From NCBI RefSeq assembly GCF_004916905.1, contig NZ_SDLV01000015.1, positions 1-64,000 on the forward strand: 64,000 nt of DNA, written 5' to 3'. The stretch's first letter is position 1; every line of letters starts with the position of its first letter. This document shows positions 1-8,674 of this stretch, piece after piece. The DNA comes from Chryseobacterium candidae. Its GTDB lineage: Bacteria > Bacteroidota > Bacteroidia > Flavobacteriales > Weeksellaceae. The position numbers and the translations under genes are program-made. The notes beneath the pieces are model-generated. The model saw only the letters and a program-made list of their open reading frames with translations, was not told the DNA's origin and searched no databases.

Positions 1-60
1 TTGGAGTTTTGGGTAACTTTTCCAGGTAAATTTAGATAATTATATTAGATGGAGGAAATA
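1..60 (-). pseudogene. Remnant of a second RHS-repeat gene (truncated by window edge)
   Basis: This stretch is almost identical to positions 2057-2117, inside the intact RHS gene of this window. Read on the minus strand in the matching frame it gives I-S-S-I, then a TAA stop where the intact gene has Gln, then Y-N-Y-L-N-L-P-G-K-V-T-Q-N-S. Similarity stops abruptly near position 60, so the 5' part of the copy is missing, while the rest would continue left of the window. It is best read as a broken, displaced RHS core fragment, as is common at RHS loci that exchange C-terminal toxin cassettes. Whether an intact toxin tip follows cannot be seen here. Confidence 0.75.
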
Positions 61-85
61 ATTACCAGAACCTGTTTATAAACAC

Positions 86-113
86 AAAAACCACTGCTGT
101 GCAGTGTGGTTTT
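86..113. terminator. Hairpin terminator, possibly bidirectional
   Basis: AAAACCAC pairs with GTGGTTTT, and inner TGC pairs with GCA around a TGT loop (a two-base bulge remains). T-rich tracts follow on both strands. Confidence 0.5.
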
Positions 114-122
114 ATAATTATA

Positions 123-153
123 GCTTCACCACACGATGCAATCGTGCGGGAGC
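123..153. repeat. Imperfect palindrome, copy 1 (ACCACACGA...TCGTGCGG)
   Basis: The arms CACGAT and ATCGTG pair around a short loop, with flanking CC/GG and GCT/AGC pairing. The same core, ACCACACGA followed by TCGTGCGG, recurs at 270-297. Both copies lie in the junction between the RHS remnant and the RHS operon. Confidence 0.5.
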
Positions 154-231
154 GAGGGGCTGAACGAACTTTCTAAGTGACTGGAAACGGTTTATTAAAT
201 GGTTAGCAGGATTTCAGGTTTCTGGGCCAAA

Positions 232-262
232 AATAAAACCCACCGCAGTTGCAGTGGGTTTA
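232..262 (-). terminator. Rho-independent terminator of the RHS operon
   Basis: AAACCCAC (236-243) pairs with GTGGGTTT (254-261). Read on the minus strand it is followed by a T-rich tract (TTTTATTTTT). It lies about 65 bp beyond the stop of the last gene of the operon. Confidence 0.7.
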
Positions 263-269
263 TCTTTAT

Positions 270-297
270 CTACCACACGAAAGGATTCGTGCGGTAG
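270..297. repeat. Imperfect palindrome, copy 2 (CTACCACACGAA...TTCGTGCGGTAG)
   Basis: CTACC pairs with GGTAG and CACGAA with TTCGTG, with one A/C mismatch between them and a four-base loop. It shares its core with the palindrome at 123-153. Confidence 0.55.
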
Positions 298-325
298 CCG
301 GGTAGTAAAATTTATTTAGTATTTA

Positions 326-706
326 TTAAACCTTATCAATATAATTTTTAGCTAATTTGTAATATTCATTTTTTTCATTATTATTGAAGTTTAACATCTC
401 ATCTAAAATTTCTGCCTGTTTTTCTACACTGGTAAACATATCAGCACTTTCTCCAAAAGATTTTATAAAAATTTCTTTAGTTTCTAAAGAAGTAAATCCT
501 ACTACTGCTATCTCCCAATCTCGTGAACCAATTATTGCCCAATCGTTGGAATCAGAAAACCAAGCAATGTCATCGGAAACTATAGCAAGTTCTTCTGTAG
601 AACGATCCATCATAATTTTACTTAATTCTGCATCTGTATTATTTACACTAATATTTAATATACTATAAGCATTAAAATTTAAAAAAAGGACCAAAAATTT
701 CCACAT
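326..706 (-). CDS. Small protein, candidate immunity or accessory gene
   Basis: The family is not recognised. The 126-residue product is acidic, with a hydrophobic N-terminus (MWKFLVLFLNF) that overlaps the end of the upstream gene by 35 bp. A later start at the adjacent Met codons (around residues 32-33, near position 613) is possible and would give a soluble protein of about 95 residues. The middle carries a Trp/Asp-rich stretch (DIAWFSDSNDWAII) and ends in a Lys/Glu-rich helix. It is the last gene of the RHS operon, directly before its terminator. Small genes right after an RHS toxin gene usually encode the immunity protein, so that role is inferred from position only. It may instead be a leftover immunity gene for a displaced toxin tip. 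Confidence 0.55.
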   Translation of the reverse strand: MWKFLVLFLNFNAYSILNISVNNTDAELSKIMMDRSTEELAIVSDDIAWFSDSNDWAIIGSRDWEIAVVGFTSLETKEIFIKSFGESADMFTSVEKQAEILDEMLNFNNNEKNEYYKLAKNYIDKV

Positions 707-968
707 AAATCTGGATAAAACATAACAATGATACAGGGGATGATGTAATTAAAAACAAAGTGTTATAAAAAATGTTTTTCTTATAAAATGTTTTCTTATA
801 AAAAAACATAACAAGTAAAAATATGCTAAAGATAGACGATAACAATAGTGCTTTGAATTCATATCCATAATTAATAGAATAATCAGATATTTTGGCAAGG
901 TAAATTAAATACCAAACCACCATAATTATCAACAAAACACATATGCGGTAATATAAATATTGCTTCAT
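672..968 (-). CDS. Small membrane protein, candidate immunity protein
   Basis: The 98-residue product is very hydrophobic, with about three predicted membrane spans (residues 7-25, 38-58 and 70-92) and short Lys/Tyr-rich connectors. No family is recognised. Its ATG lies two bases after the stop of the RHS toxin gene, so the two are almost certainly cotranscribed and perhaps translationally coupled. In polymorphic toxin systems the gene immediately downstream of the toxin is the usual immunity gene. An integral-membrane immunity protein would suit a toxin that attacks membranes or lipids, which agrees with the hydrolase-like toxin tip. This is inference from position and topology. Confidence 0.6.
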   Translation of the reverse strand: MKQYLYYRICVLLIIMVVWYLIYLAKISDYSINYGYEFKALLLSSIFSIFLLVMFFYKKTFYKKNIFYNTLFLITSSPVSLLCFIQIYVEIFGPFFKF

Positions 969-970
969 AA

Positions 971-3900
971 TTAATTTTTGATTTTTACTAAAGAAACATC
1001 AATTGCCGTTTTATTTATATTTAATGCTTTTTCATCAATATTCTGATGTGTAGTAGTCTTCGATGTTAAATTAGTATTTATTACTGTCGTTTTATTTTTA
1101 TTATCTGCTGTTAAAGGTTCTCCTTTTGCAGATGTAGTTGGGTCTGGCGTTGTTTGATAAGTATTTACTACCATTTTGGTATTATCTGAAACATCAGTTT
1201 TAACAGTCGAATTTTTAAATATTCCGTCTGATGAATCAACAATCATTGATAATTGAACGGGAATATTTTTATCCTTAAGTTCCGAGCCGAGCTCCATAGC
1301 ATTGTCGCCTCCATAACTATATCCATACGTAATGACAACATCTCCTTTTTCATAATTATTTTCAATGAAGTCTGCTCCTTTAGAAACACTGGAGCTATTA
1401 GTTGCACCTGATGCAATAATGGCTCCTTTGAATTCATAGCCTTTTCCTTTCGCATTAGAAGATGCATAATCAAATAATTGCCCTGCTGTTCCTGCTTGTG
1501 AAGAAGAGGGTATGGTTTGCGCTCTACCCTGAAAACCACCTGTATAAAAAATTGCTAGCACTTTTTCTAATCCTTCCAATTCTCTAGAATTTACTACACA
1601 ATTTTCAGAAAAAGCGTAAGTAGAATTATAAGGATATTTTTCAGCAATTGGATCTACATTAAAAAACCTCCCCACATCGGGCATGTAATTTCGCCATTTA
1701 AACGAGTAAAAACCAGTCTCCTGCAACTCTTGTCCTTGGTACTTATATTTATACGCTGAATTTCCGGTTAATACATTATATCCTTCATGCTTCAATCCAA
1801 ACGGATAATAATTACTTTCTTCAATGATCTCTGTTCCTGCTCCATTCTTAGCATAGCTTAACCTGACATTTCCAAGATGGTCCGTATAGTTATAAACATA
1901 CTTTCCGGTTTCAACATTAAAATATCCTTCTGCTGTTGGGAAGAATTTTAATGTAGAATTTACATACTGAAAACCATCCAGATAATCGGTTGTTTCTGTA
2001 CCGAAAACCTTTTTTACTTTAACGCCGTCTGCTCTGTAAATATAATCAGTTACCTTGGAATTCTGGGTAATCTTACCTGGTAAATTTAGATAATTATATT
2101 GGATGGAGGAAATTCCTTTATCCAATTGGGTTGTCATGTTTCCATTGATATCATAAGTAATAGTACTTCCTGTACTTCCTGATGCTAACGGATATCCACT
2201 GATAGCATTTCCGGTGCCTATTTCTTTAAGGTAAGATAGCTTATTACTTTGTTCCCCGTTTTCATAATAGTATTCCAGATTGTCCATTACTTCAGGGGCG
2301 GTATATCCCGGAAGCTGTCTTCCTCTTCTTAAAAGGCTTTTTATATTTCCGTTAAGGTCATAGGTCAACTGCTCGTGGTATTCTCCTCTTTCTAAATTCA
2401 TGGCATCCCAGAAACGGCCTTCTTTAAGTCGGTTAAGGGCATCGTATTCATAGGAGTAATTCCTCAGCACCGCATCATTTTGGGTAATCCATGACATCTG
2501 GGAAATATTTCCATTATATCTTGCTGAACCTGAAAACTGATTGTTAGGATTGTTATAACGCAATTCGTAAGCAAAAAGCTTATTCTGCAGATTGGCAGGA
2601 TCATTCACTTTTGTCATCCAGCCTCTGATATTGTAGGCATACTTTATACTTTGCAGTGGGCTGCCTATAGTATTTCCTACATTTTTAGTCCGCAGCTGCC
2701 CCAGATCATTATACAGATTTTCTGCCAACAGTTCCTGAGCACCTCCGTTTACCTGATTCCAGTGTCTTACCAGTCTTTCCTGGTGATCATATTCAAAAGT
2801 TTCTTTGATATTTACTTTGGTATCGTTTGCAGACCTTTTATGTTCAACAAGGCTATACTCCGGTACTCCTGAAAATTTCAGGAAGCTTTCGGTTTTGGTA
2901 TATCCTCCCAGGTGATTCAAAGAATGGGTTGCAATTGTTCTTCCTTTCTTATCATAGTAGGTAAATGATTTTGTCCAGCCGTCATTTTCGATATTCTTAA
3001 CATAAGAAGCCGTGGCAAGACTCTTAGTACTTACCGTAGAATTCTGTGTGGTCTGCGGTAAAACTTCCTGTCCTAAAACAGCAGTCACTGCCGGAGCTTC
3101 CTGAGGATAGGTATCATAATAATTGACGGTTAGAAGCTTATCAACTGCTGTAGGATAAGAAGTATTTCCGTATTCAATGCTAACTCCATTCAGCGTAAAG
3201 CTTCCGCCACGGGTTTCAAAAGTATCGGCAGATAGATTATCAATCGTATTCTGTATGCTATTTCTTGGATTGGTATCCCGGGTAATTCCTGTATAGACTG
3301 CTCTTCCGAAACGGTCATATTTGGTGAACAACCATGACTGATCCGCTGAAAAATTGGCAATTCCATTTTTAAGAACAGTATCTCTGGAGAGAATAATCTG
3401 ATCTTTTTTATTGTAAACCATCTGCTCCCAGCCTTTCCCTGGAAGTTTCTTTTCTACCAGTCTTTTTTTGCCATCGTATTTATACTGATAACAAAGATGT
3501 TCCAATGCTGAAGCGGAAACTGCTGCTGAAGCCGAAGCCAAAGGAGGTATCACAAATGCCAGCTGGTCATATTCATTGTAAACGTAATAAGTATCGGCAT
3601 TTTCTGAAGCACTGACAATCTTTCTTACCAAAAGCGTCTGACCTTTGCCATTTTTAAATTCTACAGTTTTATTATTATCCTCATCGGTTACCGTATTTTT
3701 ATAAAGCTGGGCATCGCCGTATGTGCCGGATAATACAAGCTGAGAAGAAGTAGCTCCATCCACCCATGTGGTAACAGTGGTAAATTTTTTAACTTCACCT
3801 GCCACATTGGCTTCATATCCAAAAACAACAGGTTTGTTCTGCCAGTCAGTTCCCGGGTTTTTCTGGTTCAACACTCTGTCAAGTGGAGAGTTTTCCAGTG

Positions 3901-4462
3901 TTTTATGACTAAAAGGAAAAGAATCATTAATGCCGTTAGACTGGTAGTAGCTATTGGCACTGCCTTCTACATTGGTCTGGATATTCCCACTCAATGAGTT
4001 CATAGGAACCGGAAGCCAGCTGTCTACCTGTCTTCCGAAATTATCATAAGGAATATGCGTTACCAGATCTTTTCCGCCAGGAGTAGATTTAATACTCACA
4101 GTCTGCTTAGGTCTTCCCAAACCGTCAAAAAACTGTATACCCTGTATCTGCTGAAGAGATCCGTCTGAAACAGCAGTCGGAACTAAATACTGTCTGGTAT
4201 AGACATAATTTTCCGCCGTTGGAAGGCTAGACGAATAATTGACTGTAATGGGAGTATAAGTTTCTCCATTGCCAGATGATGATCCTCCAATGTAAGCCCG
4301 AAAAGTTCCATTAGCTGAGCTGAATTTAAAGCCCGGAAGCATACGTATACTCTGAGGGTCGGCCACTTCAGTATTCGGAGCGGGAGGAGATGATAAAACC
4401 ACCTGTCCAAAGTGATGAAGACTCAACAGCAACCCAATGCTTAGATATATTTTCTTATACAT
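971..4462 (-). CDS. RHS-repeat (DUF6443-type) protein with C-terminal hydrolase-like toxin domain
   Basis: This is a secreted polymorphic toxin candidate of 1163 residues. A Sec signal peptide (about residues 1-24) is followed by a DUF6443-like start, then many YD/RHS repeats (for example YEYDALNRLKEG), then the RHS core at about 857-966 (DHLGNVRLSY, YYPFG, GQELQETGFYSFKWRNYMPD, DPIAEKYPYNSTYAF), ending in ELEGLE. The last 197 residues (967-1163, DNA 971-1564) are unlike the core. They hold a nucleophile-elbow motif GYSYGG with Ser near 1049, candidate Asp in IVDSSDG near 1076-1079 and candidate His in TTTHQNID near 1139, the order of an alpha/beta-hydrolase triad. No T9SS domain is present. 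It follows the tail-fibre-like gene by 9 bp and precedes the candidate immunity gene by 2 bp. RHS shells are known to enclose a C-terminal toxin; the enzymatic activity here is inferred. Confidence 0.85.
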   Translation of the reverse strand: MYKKIYLSIGLLLSLHHFGQVVLSSPPAPNTEVADPQSIRMLPGFKFSSANGTFRAYIGGSSSGNGETYTPITVNYSSSLPTAENYVYTRQYLVPTAVSDGSLQQIQGIQFFDGLGRPKQTVSIKSTPGGKDLVTHIPYDNFGRQVDSWLPVPMNSLSGNIQTNVEGSANSYYQSNGINDSFPFSHKTLENSPLDRVLNQKNPGTDWQNKPVVFGYEANVAGEVKKFTTVTTWVDGATSSQLVLSGTYGDAQLYKNTVTDEDNNKTVEFKNGKGQTLLVRKIVSASENADTYYVYNEYDQLAFVIPPLASASAAVSASALEHLCYQYKYDGKKRLVEKKLPGKGWEQMVYNKKDQIILSRDTVLKNGIANFSADQSWLFTKYDRFGRAVYTGITRDTNPRNSIQNTIDNLSADTFETRGGSFTLNGVSIEYGNTSYPTAVDKLLTVNYYDTYPQEAPAVTAVLGQEVLPQTTQNSTVSTKSLATASYVKNIENDGWTKSFTYYDKKGRTIATHSLNHLGGYTKTESFLKFSGVPEYSLVEHKRSANDTKVNIKETFEYDHQERLVRHWNQVNGGAQELLAENLYNDLGQLRTKNVGNTIGSPLQSIKYAYNIRGWMTKVNDPANLQNKLFAYELRYNNPNNQFSGSARYNGNISQMSWITQNDAVLRNYSYEYDALNRLKEGRFWDAMNLERGEYHEQLTYDLNGNIKSLLRRGRQLPGYTAPEVMDNLEYYYENGEQSNKLSYLKEIGTGNAISGYPLASGSTGSTITYDINGNMTTQLDKGISSIQYNYLNLPGKITQNSKVTDYIYRADGVKVKKVFGTETTDYLDGFQYVNSTLKFFPTAEGYFNVETGKYVYNYTDHLGNVRLSYAKNGAGTEIIEESNYYPFGLKHEGYNVLTGNSAYKYKYQGQELQETGFYSFKWRNYMPDVGRFFNVDPIAEKYPYNSTYAFSENCVVNSRELEGLEKVLAIFYTGGFQGRAQTIPSSSQAGTAGQLFDYASSNAKGKGYEFKGAIIASGATNSSSVSKGADFIENNYEKGDVVITYGYSYGGDNAMELGSELKDKNIPVQLSMIVDSSDGIFKNSTVKTDVSDNTKMVVNTYQTTPDPTTSAKGEPLTADNKNKTTVINTNLTSKTTTHQNIDEKALNINKTAIDVSLVKIKN
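1564..1895 (-). other. RHS-associated core and toxin boundary
   Basis: This is the segment coding for residues 857-966 of the RHS protein, the conserved core that in studied RHS toxins precedes the variable toxic tip and guides its self-cleavage. The stretch ends at the ELEGLE motif, after which sequence character changes. It marks the expected junction for toxin-tip replacement. Confidence 0.6.
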
Positions 4463-4471
4463 TTCTCTATA

Positions 4472-5587
4472 TTAATAGGTTGTTTTGGACTTCATCATAA
4501 GGAATTGCTCTTTCAATTGCTTAATTTCGGAGACAGCGTTTTTAAGATCTGAATTCTCTCCTTCTAATTTTTGTATTTTTTCCTGCTGATCTTTTAATTG
4601 TCTTTCCTGTTTAATAGCATACAGAGTCAGTTCTTCAATTTTTTGTAATAATTTGATCTGAAATTCACCAACATTTACTCCTTCTTTTTCCATCACTTTG
4701 GCAGAAGCTATTTCTGGAAGGTGTTTTTTCTCTTTAATATGTTGGGCTACCTCTTCCAGATTGGGAAGGTTATAGTTTTCTTCAAATACAAAGTCAGCTG
4801 TTGGGGTTAAGGTTACTTTGATTTCTTTGGCTTCAAATTTACCCTGTAGTGATGTATTTCCGTTGATATTAATTCTCATGATCTCATTCAGTGTTACAGG
4901 AGAATCTATCGCTACCTGCTGTGAAGATGCAGTCAGGAAACTAAATCCTTCATTTCCTACAGTAATAGCTGTTTTTGCAAGACTTGCTTCCCCGCTGCTG
5001 GATAACCAACCTACATTTGCTCCGTCCGCTTTTACTCCAAAACTCATATATGAAGAAGATGAACTTCGTAATGATCCCCAGTTATTCAATGATCCTTTTA
5101 CATATCGTATTGCAAATGCATTGATCCCTAATGCTGAATCTGTAGCACCCGCTACAATATTTCCTAAAACGTCCAGTTTTTCTCTTGGCTGCGGACTTCC
5201 CAATCCAACATTTCCATTCTGAAGAATTGAAAATCGTTCAACCATGTTAGTTGCATCATGAACTGCAATAGAAAATTTTGATCCGCCTGTATTTCCACTT
5301 TCTTCAGTAGCAGTGATTCTTGCCTTAGGAGAATTAGAATATCCTGCAAATTCTAACGTAGGGTATTTAGGAATGGCAGAAGTACCGCTCCATCCTCCGG
5401 TTGAAATCGTTATTTTCCCTCCGTTTTGGTTACCAACTTCCAGATTGGAATGAGGATCGTGAACCCCAATTCCTACATTAGGAGAAGTAGGCGTAGAGGT
5501 CTGGTTAACAACACCTGCTGATGTATATAACTGTGCAAAAGACAATTGAGCTGCTAAAATTCCTGCAATGACTATTATTTTTTTCAT
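4472..5587 (-). CDS. Secreted tail-fibre-like protein with C-terminal coiled coil
   Basis: The product has 371 residues. A signal peptide (MKKIIVIAGILAAQLSFAQ) is followed by the motif NVGIGVHDPHSNLEVGN, typical of Bacteroidota surface proteins related to phage tail-fibre repeats. A Gly/Ser/Asn-rich beta region of repeats such as NGNVGLGSPQPREKLDVLGN comes next. The C-terminal part contains HLPEIASAKVMEKEGVNVGE, the usual junction before a trimeric coiled coil, and then a Lys/Glu/Leu coiled coil (about residues 300-365). It is probably an exported trimeric fibre. It sits between the two RHS genes with gaps of 9 and 11 bp, so a role as binding fibre for the RHS complex is plausible but inferred. 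Confidence 0.75.
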   Translation of the reverse strand: MKKIIVIAGILAAQLSFAQLYTSAGVVNQTSTPTSPNVGIGVHDPHSNLEVGNQNGGKITISTGGWSGTSAIPKYPTLEFAGYSNSPKARITATEESGNTGGSKFSIAVHDATNMVERFSILQNGNVGLGSPQPREKLDVLGNIVAGATDSALGINAFAIRYVKGSLNNWGSLRSSSSSYMSFGVKADGANVGWLSSSGEASLAKTAITVGNEGFSFLTASSQQVAIDSPVTLNEIMRININGNTSLQGKFEAKEIKVTLTPTADFVFEENYNLPNLEEVAQHIKEKKHLPEIASAKVMEKEGVNVGEFQIKLLQKIEELTLYAIKQERQLKDQQEKIQKLEGENSDLKNAVSEIKQLKEQFLMMKSKTTY

Positions 5588-5598
5588 AATTTGAGTTT

Positions 5599-8500
5599 TT
5601 ATTGTTTATAGTTGTATTTAAATTCTTTTAATAGGTTACCTGTCTGGCTGTTTTCCCTGATTTCCTTAAGCCTGTTTGCCGAGTCATAAAGATATACTTC
5701 CCTGATTCCGGATGGTGGGGTGATACTTCGTACACCAATTAACGGATCATAAGTGTAAGTGGTAATCTGATAGTTTGGCAAACTATTTCTGAAGGTATTG
5801 AATACAGATAAAAGGGACGTTTCATCATTATTAGCTGCAGCTGCTGCATCTGTATTAGAAGCAGTAACAATGGAATCAATTAAAGACTGCTGGATGTCTG
5901 TTAATTTGGCGCCTTCTATTTTGGCAATGGGCTGGGTATTATTGTATCCCCAGATGATGGTTGTTGAAATACCTGCTTTGGTAGTGTACTGCTGAAGGTT
6001 TCCTTTCAGATCATATTTGTCGTAGGTAATTTCGGCAAAAGAAGAATTACTGTTCTGGAGATCGTACGATAAAACAGAGATGGGTAAAACCAAACCTGCT
6101 GTTTTGATATTGGCTTCTGTCTGATTCAAAGGGTAAATGGTTCCTGTTTTTGACAATGTTTTACTTACTATACCTTCTGTTTTGGTACTGATGGTTTCCA
6201 GCGGAATTCCAATCATATTTTTTGTGATCATCAGCTGATTTCCCTTTTCATGGGCATAGCTAAAGCTGGAAGTGGTAAGGGAACCTGTGGTGTCAGTAAA
6301 AACAAGAGATGTCAACTGGTTATGCTGACTGCTCCCATAAGCATATTTTGTGGTCTCGGTTACAGAAGCAACATTATCTTTGTAATACACATCTTGTTTT
6401 TCACTGAGGTAAGGGTTATAGCTGTAAATATTATAGGCAGATAACCTGACCAATTCAGCCATTCCGCTCAGCTGGGTAAATACCCCGTGAGAAATAGGTT
6501 CACCATACACATTGTCCTGAAAATCGTAAGCCCTGACTGTACTGTTAAACCTGGCAGGGGCATCGTTGTATTTATAGGTAGTTTTTTGTACTATTTTGCC
6601 GTCCTTGTCTTTTTTGGTCACACTCAGGGGTTTGCCTCTTTCAGATTCCAGGGAATTGTATTTAAGGTGTCTTAAATTATTATAGGTGGCCTGATTTCCA
6701 AAAGACATAAAGGCAATGCTATTAGCCCGTTTGTCAATAAACCCATTATCACTGTTGGAAAAAACATATTCGGTGGTACCTCCCAAATCTGTTCCCCCCA
6801 CTCTTTCTGTCACCTTACTATAGACCACATGCTTACCCTTTGTATTATTATCCTGAAGAACCGGCATGTCAGCAAAACGGTATTGATGTGCAGTACTGTT
6901 CCGGTCCTCTTCAAAATGAACCGGTTTGGCAGACAATATTCCTGAGGAAGCTCCCGTAGGGGTTCCTGTATCAGTATAAAAATATTCCTTTACAATATTC
7001 TGGCCATCCCCAGGGGCGGTTATTGTTTTCTTAATCCGGAGACCTCCGGCAATTTTGTTGGCAGAAGATTCCAGGACAAATTCATAAGGCGTTGTGCTTT
7101 GTACATCAATGACCTTGCTGTAATCATGTGGTTCATACACAAATTCATTAGAACCTTTTGTCGGGTAAATAATTTTTTTCAATACTCCCAGGGTTAATTG
7201 GGTCGGATCAGTTTCTTTATAGGCAGGCAGTACATTTTTCATCTGATCAAGCGAATATCTGAATCCATTAGCCGGAGTAACTGTACCCAGGTAAGTTTTG
7301 TTGTTAAAATATCCCCAATGATCATTTTTCATCAAGTTAAACCCAGGTAAGTCGGTAGAGTAATATTCCAGCTGATATGACTGTCCATTTCTGTTAAAGC
7401 CTGTCAGGAATAATTTTTTAGCAGGATCCTCCAGGTAGGAAAAGCTTACCTCTTCAATCACTGAATCCTTTTTAATAGAAATTTTATCCAGTTTGTAAAA
7501 TTGTTTTGCAGCCATAATATCGCTACGGAAATGATGTGAATATCCGAAAGATGTATTCCACTGCGTATTATTTATATCAATAAAATTATACTGCGCAACA
7601 TTTGCTGTACTTTTAAGAAACTCGATCGTATAAATATTATTGATATTGATATCTTTTGGGTAGACCACAAAAGTACGTTCAGGATTTTTAGTTATTTTCT
7701 GATGCCCGCCGGCAGTTGCATTGCCTATCTTATAATCCATTGATGCAAAAGTATGGTGCATCTTAAACAAGGCTTTATTTTCCCGCAAATAGTTAAAGGT
7801 GATCTCAAAATTACTTGGCAGGATAACCTTTGTCAAAAACCATGAATTGGCGATAAAATGTGGATTATAGGGATCTGCGGGCGAAATATAAGGTGTTGCG
7901 GAAAATTCAATGGACTGAGGCGTTTTACCGAAGATATAGCGGATTCCTTTTTGGTCAGTCAATGTAAAACCATAAATAATCCTTTTGATTTTATGGGTTT
8001 TAGTATTAACGGCATGGCGTCCATCTTCATATAAAGAAAAGTCTGTGGCCAGTTCATCTTCAATTTTAATGTCTTTAAAATCTCCGGATGCGATCACCCA
8101 TTTTCCTTTATGGTCTTTGTAGAAAGTCCCTCACATTCCATTCACATTGAAGTTGAATTCATCAGGTGCAGGATATACTGTCCTGGTTCCTCCTCCTATA
8201 GAACGGTTGTTACTGGTAAATTGCGCTAGTGCTGCGTCCGTATCCCACTGATCATTATCCAACGTGTTGAAATGATCATAATAAGAATATCTGTTTGGTA
8301 CCGTCTCACCATTCATTCCCACCATCACTTCATCCACACCGCCGTTCACGGAACGGGTGATCACTCCTCCTGCATTAAGATTCCATCCCGTGCCTGTCCA
8401 TGTAGGTAGAATATCAGGTTTTATAGATGCCAGGTTATAGGAGAGATCCAGGCTCAGATCATATCCTTCCCTCGAAAAGCTAAAAAGATTAAAACTGATA

Positions 8501-8670
8501 TTCGGTTGTCCGGAAAATAAATCTATTGAGGTCGGGTTGTATTGTCCTAAGCTCGCCGCAATGGGACTGTTACTGAAAATTATGGGGCTGTATGGTTTTC
8601 CACTATTAACTTGTGCCTGAAGAAAATAGGCTGCTAAAGTCAATGCGGAAAAGGTTAAATATTTCTTCAT
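5599..8670 (-). pseudogene. RHS/YD-repeat protein, TcB-like shell half, interrupted by one in-frame TGA
   Basis: One gene of 1023 codons plus stop reads through in a single frame except for TGA at 8131-8133 (codon 180). Upstream residues end NFNVNGM; downstream the frame continues GTFYKDHKGKWVIASGDF without a shift. A TCA-to-TGA change (Ser to stop) would explain it. The N-terminus has a signal peptide and the pattern SIDLFSGQPNISFNLFSF...TGTGWNLNAGG, typical of Bacteroidota RHS proteins that resemble the N-terminal part of SpvB/TcB. The rest is YD repeats, ending in YDSANRLKEIREN. There is no toxin tip, so it looks like the shell partner of the following RHS toxin protein. A GTG at 8097 could restart translation but would yield a protein without signal peptide. 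It is a probable pseudogene; a sequencing error or readthrough is possible. Confidence 0.8.
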
Positions 8671-8674
8671 CAGT

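Larger units (their letters stand above)
61..325. other. Non-coding junction with hairpins downstream of the RHS operon
   Basis: No convincing gene is present in these 265 bases. They hold two terminator-like hairpins and two related imperfect palindromes (listed separately) between the RHS remnant at the left edge and the last gene of the RHS operon. The density of palindromes suggests a recombination scar or cassette boundary; that is an inference. Confidence 0.5.

Noticed and set aside
1243..1539. Second frame within the toxin tip region
   Set aside because: A shadow of the RHS gene on the same strand; no start context and the RHS frame is clearly coding.
5599..8097. Separate gene of 832 codons starting with GTG
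   Set aside because: The GTG is a Val codon inside KGKWVIASG, and the frame is continuous with the upstream signal-peptide part across one TGA. It is the 3' part of one interrupted gene.
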